Shown: positions 58,759 to 64,000 of the stretch, piece after piece
How the letters are laid out: every line of letters begins with the position of its first letter
Position numbering within the stretch: position 1 is the first letter of the stretch
Origin: Prorocentrum cordatum
Taxonomy: Eukaryota; Sar; Dinophyceae; Prorocentrales; Prorocentraceae
Reading direction: 5' to 3'
Assembly (NCBI GenBank): GCA_963575745.1
Contig: CAUYUJ010014325.1
Coordinates: 103,501 to 167,500, forward strand
DNA: 64,000 nucleotides
Program-made: the position numbers and the translations under genes
The notes under the pieces: generated by a model
Seen by the model: only the letters and a program-made list of their open reading frames with translations
Told to the model about the DNA's origin: nothing
Databases searched by the model: none

Positions 58759-59871
58759 CTACGCCTTCCCGTCACCCTTAGATTTGCCCTTCGCCCCTCC
58801 CTTCATCCCTGCAGTCGCCCGGGTGACTAAGGAATCGCATTTAGCTATCAATTCTTTTAGTTTTTCGTGTTGTTGTAGTTCCTCCCACTTCTCCCATTCC
58901 TCCTCCCACTTACGAGTAAGATGCGTGCCGTCCGTAGTAACAGTGAGAGCCAACTGACCACCCACTCGAACTTGGTAAGGAGCGTCATTTGATACATTTA
59001 TGGTGTAGGTCGAGTGCATGGTGTCCTTGAGGAAATACTTCAGCCCGAAACAGAAATTCCGAGCGGCCCTCTCTAATGGATGGCGGTCGGGCGAAGCCCA
59101 TACAGTATTCCCATTCAAATCGAACTTCGCACTTTTGATCAGAGCCACGGCAGTATCCCTGTCCAGCGTGGTGGCAAACTCTGCATACAAAATTGTGGTC
59201 GTATCGCCTTTCATGTACAGGTTGTACGGGGTGGGGCCGTCTGCTTCGGATAGTTTTTCCTTGATCCATGCTGCCGCTGTGTTGAACATGTCGAACCCCA
59301 CAAGGTTCCCAAAGACACCAGTCAACGACCGCTTCTCATCAGGATCATGCTGCGAACGGCAAACAGGTGCGCCACGCTGTTGTTTAAGCTGTTGAAGGTC
59401 CCGTTCAAGCTCTTGCAGTTTATTGTGCGCCGCCGTGTCTATACTTGACGCTGTCCTTGCAGAAGTGGGACCTGAAGTTGGCGGACGTGACGTGTAATTC
59501 GACTCCAATAAGCCAATCCTCTTGGTCAAGCCGTCAATCTCGTCCTTCAGTGGGTTGATGGCCGTCTGGAGGTCATGTTGTGAAACACCGTGCTCCTTAA
59601 TGGCCAAAATATCTTTCCGGATCGGGTCCAACTGCTCGTTCAAAATCTCCCGGAAAGTATCGGTAGTGAGTGCTTGAGGGGTCTTGCTCATCATGTTGGA
59701 GCCAGTCGCCTCGCCAGCTCCCGCAAGACGTTGCTGGAATTGGTCTTGTAAAGCTCGAGGTCCTTCGTCGTCAACTTGTAGTGGTGAACTTCCCGTACGT
59801 CGCATTTTATCCGATGGTGGTTTCAGCACGCTTTTCACTGGTGTCCCCATATGGTGCTTTTCAGCCGGCAT
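58759..59871 (-). CDS. LINE ORF1: coiled-coil RNA-binding protein
   Basis: The start is taken at MPAEKHHMGTPVKSVLKPPS (ATG at 59871, GAAG before it); an upstream in-frame ATG at 59913 adds 14 hydrophobic residues and looks like leader. Residues about 60-170 contain heptads (FREILNEQLDPIRKDILAIK; LKDEIDGLTKRIGLLESNYT; KLQELERDLQQLKQQRGAPV). Residues about 190-320 (TGVFGNLVGFDMFNTAAAWI, TTTILYAEFATTLDRDTAVA) look like an alpha/beta RNA-binding fold. The tail is Gly/Lys-rich (GGAKGKSKGDGKA). It ends at TAG 58761-58759, followed by GAA and the ORF2 ATG in the same frame. Confidence 0.75.
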   Translation of the reverse strand: MPAEKHHMGTPVKSVLKPPSDKMRRTGSSPLQVDDEGPRALQDQFQQRLAGAGEATGSNMMSKTPQALTTDTFREILNEQLDPIRKDILAIKEHGVSQHDLQTAINPLKDEIDGLTKRIGLLESNYTSRPPTSGPTSARTASSIDTAAHNKLQELERDLQQLKQQRGAPVCRSQHDPDEKRSLTGVFGNLVGFDMFNTAAAWIKEKLSEADGPTPYNLYMKGDTTTILYAEFATTLDRDTAVALIKSAKFDLNGNTVWASPDRHPLERAARNFCFGLKYFLKDTMHSTYTINVSNDAPYQVRVGGQLALTVTTDGTHLTRKWEEEWEKWEELQQHEKLKELIAKCDSLVTRATAGMKGGAKGKSKGDGKA

Positions 59872-59977
59872 CTTCACGTAAGCTGCCGAAGACACGAGCA
59901 CCCAGAAAAACAATCGAAGACCTGCGTGGGTAGTAGGAGGGAAGTGTACGGGTATGCGAAATGCTTGGCGCGAAATG

Positions 59978-60040
59978 CTTGAGCCAAATGGCTACGGCCC
60001 AATTGCGCGAAATGCTTGAGCCACATGGCTTGAGCCACAT
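59978..60040 (-). promoter_or_regulatory. Tandem spliced-leader relics upstream of LINE ORF1
   Basis: On the minus strand, GCCGTAGCCATTTGGCTCAA with G following (59978-59997) is the dinoflagellate SL with one T missing from the TTTT run. Just upstream, GCCATGTGGCTCAAG (60015-60029) and ATGTGGCTCAAG (60029-60040) are partial SL-like copies. The first two are each followed by CATTTCGCGC, and a third CAAGCATTTCGC occurs between 59978 and ORF1. Confidence 0.75.
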
Positions 60041-60234
60041 ACAACAATAAATCAACAAATTCAACACACATCATGGTTTTCATACGTGCTCATAGGTTCT
60101 AGGCGGTTTTCCAGCCGCGGGGTGCTCTCCAGCATCTGCGCCTCGCCCAGGGCGTTCCAGGGGTGCTTGGATCGTCCCAAACGGCCGCCGGAGATTCGAG
60201 TCATGGCGACCCTTCTCGTCACTGGAGTGGTCAT
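60041..60234. other. No recognised gene
   Basis: Flank of the LINE 5' end. No repeat or coding frame with clear character. Confidence 0.35.
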
Positions 60235-60503
60235 CGCCATCGTCGTCATCTTTATCATCGTCCTCGCTGTCGGCGTCGTCGCTGTCGTCCGTCGTCGTCC
60301 ATCGTCGTCGTCGTCGTCGTGGTCGTCGTCGGCGTCGTCGGTGCCATCGCCATCGGCGTCGTCGCCATCGCCGTCGTCCGTCGTCCGTCGTCCGTCGTCC
60401 GTCGTCCGTCGTCGTTGCCATCGCCGTTGTCCGTCGTCCGTCGTCCGTCATCCGTCGTCCGTGGTCGTCGTCGTCGTCGTCGTCGTCCGTCGTTGCCGTC
60501 GTA

Positions 60504-60570
<67 letters not shown>

Positions 60571-60745
60571 TCGCCATCGCCGTCGTCATCATCGCCGTCG
60601 TCAGTGGTCCGTCGTTCGTCGTCGTCGTCGTCTGTCGTCGTCGTCGTCGTCGTCGTCGTCCGTCTTCGCTGTCGTCGTTGCTGTCGTCATCGCTGTCGTC
60701 GTCGCTGTCGTCGGCGCCGCCGCCGTCGCCGTCGCCGTCGTCGGA
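60235..60745. repeat. (GTC)n triplet array, ~510 bp
   Basis: CGTCGTCGT units with CCGTCGTCCGTC and GCCATCGCC variants; the reverse complement of the (GAC)n type seen at 11488-12252. Reading frames through it are artefacts. Confidence 0.9.
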
Positions 60746-60915
60746 AGGTTCCTCGGGATCTCCTTGTCTCTCGGGTCTCCACCGGTGTCCTCGCCGTCAC
60801 GGCTGGGTCCGCCTCCGGATCCTGGCCAGAGCGTGCTCCGGGGTCCAGGACGGGCCTTGGGGTGGCTTGAGGCGTCGTCTTCACACAGGCGTTCCTCGGT
60901 GGCGAGCCTGGTGGG

Positions 60916-61063
60916 GAAGTGAGAAGGCGAAGGCCTTCTCAAAAGGCTCCAGCCTTCTGAGAAGTTTCTTGAGCCTTCCCCGAAGACAAAGCAGTTCTCA
61001 GAAGGAGCGAAGGCTTCTGAGAAGTCCCGCCGCCTTCTGAGAATGCCTTCTCCTTCTCACTTC
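60916..61063. repeat. 148-bp foldback element
   Basis: GAAGTGAGAAGG at 60916 is the exact reverse complement of CCTTCTCACTTC at 61052-61063. The interior is dense in CTTCTGAGAAG palindromes. An inverted relative lies at 63040-63147. Confidence 0.65.
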
Positions 61064-62399
61064 ACCCCCTCGCTCGCCGCCAATCGTCGTCGCACAGGCG
61101 TTCAACACAGAAGGCCCATCGCATTAGAAATCGCCTTGCCAGCAGGTACCCCACGGAACCAGGTGGCCCCAGGGATTTCCAGAAGTTCTGGGGCGCTTCG
61201 GGACCCTGAAAGATCGACCAAGAAGGACTGGCGATCGTCTGTTTCACGCTAGTATGCTAGTTGCACCCTGGTGAAGTTCAGTGGTCGCGCGCTCCTCTTC
61301 CCCTCCCCTTCCGGAAAAATCGACCAAGAATATGTTCATTGGTTTCTGATAGCAAGATGTCTTATCGCATGTGTCTACTGTACGATTGAATGCCTTCTGG
61401 GTGTCCGTTTCGGGCTTGGGGGAGGCTGAGAGGGAGCAAAAGCCACGGCCAGAAGCTCACGAACGAGAGTTTGGCTCGACGATTTTGGCTTCCTCGTCAA
61501 GGCCATCATGGACGCCCCAACCCCTCGCGACACCCCCCCTCCAGGTCCAGCGGGAGGGGGTAGGGGGAGGGGTCAAGACGCCCCCTCTGCCCGCAAGCCG
61601 TCTCGCTCACTCCCACCCGCCCTCCCAACACAAAAGTAACACCCGAGCATCTGCATGCCGCCTAGGAGCGCCACACATGCCATGTGCCGCCACGGGTTCC
61701 AGGTGCACCAGGCACCCTGGAGGCCCAGGCGTGGCAGCGCCGGCAGCAAGGCGGCTCTGTCAACAACCTACAGTCGGGGCCCTGAAGAAGGGGCTCCGCG
61801 TTCCGTAAGTGTTTCACAGCTTGCCTCAGGTTTTCCTGATGATTTCGATAGGAAATCGAAGTTTAACTTATGGAAAAAAGGGGCCTCGTTCCTTATTTAG
61901 GGTTCCTTAGGTCAAGGCCCCGACTGTATGCAAAGTGATTGCTGGGCGCCTCCGCGTGCTCCTGACGTGAAGGCAGTGTGTATATTGTCTTGTCTTTGCG
62001 TCAGGGATGGCTGCCCTGCGCGCAGCAAGCAGCATGTCGGTACCCCCGCCGTCCCCGTCAAGAATCAGCGCACAGTGGTCGCGGGGCGCCCACGGATGCT
62101 CCAGATTTGGAGGCCAACTGTTTGTGACAAGGGATAGTGGGGGGTGTCTGATTGGTCCGCGTTAGCTGCCAGTCGCCTTGGGAGGCGGTGTTTACTAATA
62201 AAGAACACTGATAAACCAATTCCCGAAGTGATAGAAAATGGTTTGGAAGAGGAAACTCCCTAAACTACTCACGCCCTAAAGGGCTGGTGGGATTCACGCA
62301 CGAGAGATTGGCTCGACAGGCCTCCGAGGACCTTCCAGCAGCCGAGATGATCGCTCGCGACTGGGCGGCCCGCGCGACGTTAGACATTCGGGCACACAT
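61064..62399. other. No recognised gene
   Basis: Short open frames only (for example 61371-61808) with no domain. It lies between the two inverted foldback copies. Confidence 0.4.
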
Positions 62400-62805
62400 C
62401 GTCAGGGCAGCAACGTTCCGCCGTCGCCGCCGCCGTCGTCTGCGTCCGTCCGACGTCTTTCGTCCGTTGTCTGCTGTCCGTCGTCATCAGGTTTCGTCGT
62501 TGTCGTCGTTGGTCGTCGGTTGTCGTCGTTTTCTTTTGTCGTCGTCGTCCTCCGTTGTCGTCGCCGTCTTGGTTCTTGGTCGCCTGTTGCCGTCGTCATC
62601 ACGCGGGGCGCAGGACGACTGAGACCACGACGACGACGACGACAACGACGGCGGCGGCGACGACGGTCGACGACGACGACGACACGCCAACGACGGTCGA
62701 TGACGACTGCGGGCGCCGGCACCCGCGACGACCGACCGAAGTCGACGACCAGGGACCGACCACGTCGACAACGAGCAACGACGACCGAGAACGACCCCAG
62801 CGTCC
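62400..62805. repeat. (CGT)n switching to (GAC)n triplet tract
   Basis: GTCGTCGT-type repeats (62410-62580) change to GACGACGAC-type (62620-62800), so the two halves are roughly inverted relative to each other. Confidence 0.75.
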
Positions 62806-62850
62806 ACCAGCTCGGCAAGCACGGACAACATGCACTGAGGGTTCTGGCCC

Positions 62851-62924
62851 CCCCGCGCAGGCCCTGAAGGGCCTCGCCCCCGGCGGTGTCCCGCGCAGGC
62901 CCTGAAGGGCCTCGCCCCCGGCGG
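62851..62924. repeat. Two-copy ~37-bp direct repeat
   Basis: CGCGCAGGCCCTGAAGGGCC with TCGCCCCCGGCGG follows itself once. CCCTGAAGGG within it is a short near-palindrome. Confidence 0.75.
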
Positions 62925-63039
62925 CGCCGCGCGCTCGCCTCGTCTCTTCTCGGCCGAGAACAACTGACGACGACCTTCGATGGACGACCCTCAGTGGACG
63001 ACCAGCGATTGACGATGACAGCGACGACGACGAGGACTC

Positions 63040-63147
63040 GGCGGTGAGCGAGGGGGTGGAGTGAGAAGGAGGATGCCTTCTCAGAAGACGGCAGGACTTC
63101 TCCTGAACAGATTTTTGTGTCTTCGGGGAAATCTCAGGAAATACGGC
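63040..63147. repeat. Inverted partial copy of the 60.9-kb foldback
   Basis: GGTGAGCGAGGGGGTGGAGT with GAGAAGGAGGATGCC through GTCTTCGGGGAAATCTCAGG aligns with the reverse complement of about 61083-60955, including sequence outside the foldback (the GCGAGGGGGTG flank). Confidence 0.6.
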
Positions 63148-63400
63148 CACGAGGATGCGGACGAGGAGCACGAGGACGCGGACGAGGACGGGGACGGAGA
63201 CGAATACGAAAAAGAGGAGGAGGACGAGAACGCGAACGAGAATATAGAAGACGATGACGAGGAGGGGCATTAGGTCGAGGACGAGGACGAGGAGGAGTAG
63301 GAAGAGGGCGACGACGAGGACGAGGACTAGGACGAAGAGGAGGATGAGGACGACATGAGGAGGGGGAGGAGGAAGAGGAGGAGGAGGAGGAGGAGGAGGA
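63148..63400. repeat. (GAGGAC)n / (GAG)n tract
   Basis: Purine-rich GAGGACGAGGACG repeats grading into AGGAGGAGG. Frames are poly-Glu/Asp (+) or Leu/Val/Ser/Pro-rich (-). Confidence 0.8.
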
Positions 63401-63721
63401 CCTGTGTAAACCCAAGAGGCATCAACGATGTTGGAATAAACCATCCTTCAAAGCTCCCTCTTCACAGGCCCTTACAACGGTTCATTTTTACTGAAGGAAC
63501 TGCCTCGCTGGAAGACAACTGGTTGAAGACCCTGAAGCATGCCAAAACATGGTTCTCGGGACTTCAACGCCACGGATCAACCTGACTGTTGCGTCTCGAC
63601 GATCCAGGATCGCGCCAGAACGCCATTATTGTGATTTGAACACCGCGAATCAGTGCACCCCCATAAGCCTGAATCCTTCCAACACCATCTCTGGTACGTC
63701 GATCATAGGAATCCGTGATGC
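63401..63721. other. No recognised gene
   Basis: Short frames without domain; sequence between the purine tract and the terminal tandem repeat. Confidence 0.35.
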
Positions 63722-64000
63722 TTTTGCAACTTGTTAAGGCGAATGCGCGCGGCGCTACAGCGAGAGCCACATTTTGAAAAAGAACCGCCCTGAATCCGTG
63801 AAAAGGCGAGAGCCACATTTAGAAAAGGAGCCGCCCTCAATTCGTGAAGTTTTTGCAATTTTTCAAGACGAGTGTCTGGGTCGCTAAGGCGAGAGCCACA
63901 TGTTGAAAACGACCCGCCCTCAATCCGCGAAGCTCTTGCACATGTTTGAGACGAATGCGCGCAGCGCTAAGGCGAGAGCCACATGTTGAAAACGGCCCGC
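63722..64000. repeat. 83-bp tandem repeat running off the window
   Basis: GGCGAGAGCCACAT starts at 63805, 63888 and 63971, an exact 83-bp spacing. An earlier, shortened copy begins near 63759. Units also share ACCCGCCCTCAATCCG and GAGACGAATGCGCGC phrases. Confidence 0.85.

Larger units (their letters stand above)
54880..60040 (-). mobile_element. Intact-looking LINE on the minus strand with SL relics
   Basis: The 5' end (right side) carries SL-like sequences at 59978-60040. ORF1 (58759-59871) and ORF2 (55006-58755) are both unbroken. The 3' end on the minus strand is a (TCTTG)n tail, seen on + as CAAGA repeated four times at 54880-54900. GC content is clearly lower than in the surrounding DNA and in the other LINE, so it is a separate family and probably a recent insertion. 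No target duplication was found by eye. Confidence 0.8.

Noticed and set aside
59872-59913. Upstream ATG at 59913 as the ORF1 start
   Set aside because: Adds 14 hydrophobic residues unlike the rest of ORF1; the ATG at 59871 has a better context and a typical ORF1 start.

Overview
This window looks like nuclear DNA of a dinoflagellate. Three observations point there. Sequences matching the 22-nt dinoflagellate spliced leader (SL) sit at the 5' ends of retroelements (34140-34161 on +, 59978-60040 on -, and a weaker match at 3391-3412). The retroelement families are typical of dinoflagellates: Ty1/copia, DIRS-like with a methyltransferase, several LINEs, and a Rep-helicase Helitron. The base composition is very GC-rich and is broken by long triplet arrays. 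I see no ordinary single-copy housekeeping gene, no rRNA, no tRNA and no CRISPR. Genus cannot be decided from what is visible.

Layout, left part (1-21.7 kb). An ~88-bp satellite opens the window. A decayed copia pol on + is split over 2180-2885, 10352-11330 and 13295-13835. The first gap holds an element with ~22-bp terminal inverted repeats and a 7-bp target duplication (2894-10344), which itself contains a 6.7-kb DIRS-like element with split direct repeats (A1 ... B1-A2-B2). The second gap holds a (GAC)n array, a two-copy repeat and an AT-cored foldback. At 14.6-17.5 kb an unrecognised ORF is cut by a 1.1-kb foldback element flanked by a 10-bp duplication. A proline-rich ORF region and a degenerate LINE endonuclease follow.

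Layout, middle (21.7-42 kb). A ~10-kb Helitron RepHel gene lies on the minus strand, with two GT-AG introns made of simple repeats and about twenty copies of a 15-bp motif. An array of a 12-bp GATC repeat follows. The RT of the degenerate LINE then resumes at 33.16 kb, is split again by a nearly intact 7.2-kb LINE (34139-41311, SL at its 5' end, short A tail, 15-bp target duplication), and ends near 42.05 kb. The old LINE therefore appears to host two later insertions.

Layout, right part (42-64 kb). 43.2-50.9 kb holds a run of unrecognised, decayed ORFs on + with good coding character but frameshifts and in-frame TGA codons. A 1.26-kb (TGG)n array and GC-rich DNA follow. A second LINE on the minus strand (54.9-60.0 kb) has intact ORF1 and ORF2, separated in the same frame by a single TAG, and at least two SL-like relics at its 5' end. 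The window closes with (GTC)n/(GAC)n arrays, inverted foldback copies and an 83-bp tandem repeat running off the end. Overall this is a record of nested mobile-element insertions; SL trans-splicing of retroelement RNA before reinsertion is the unifying inference.
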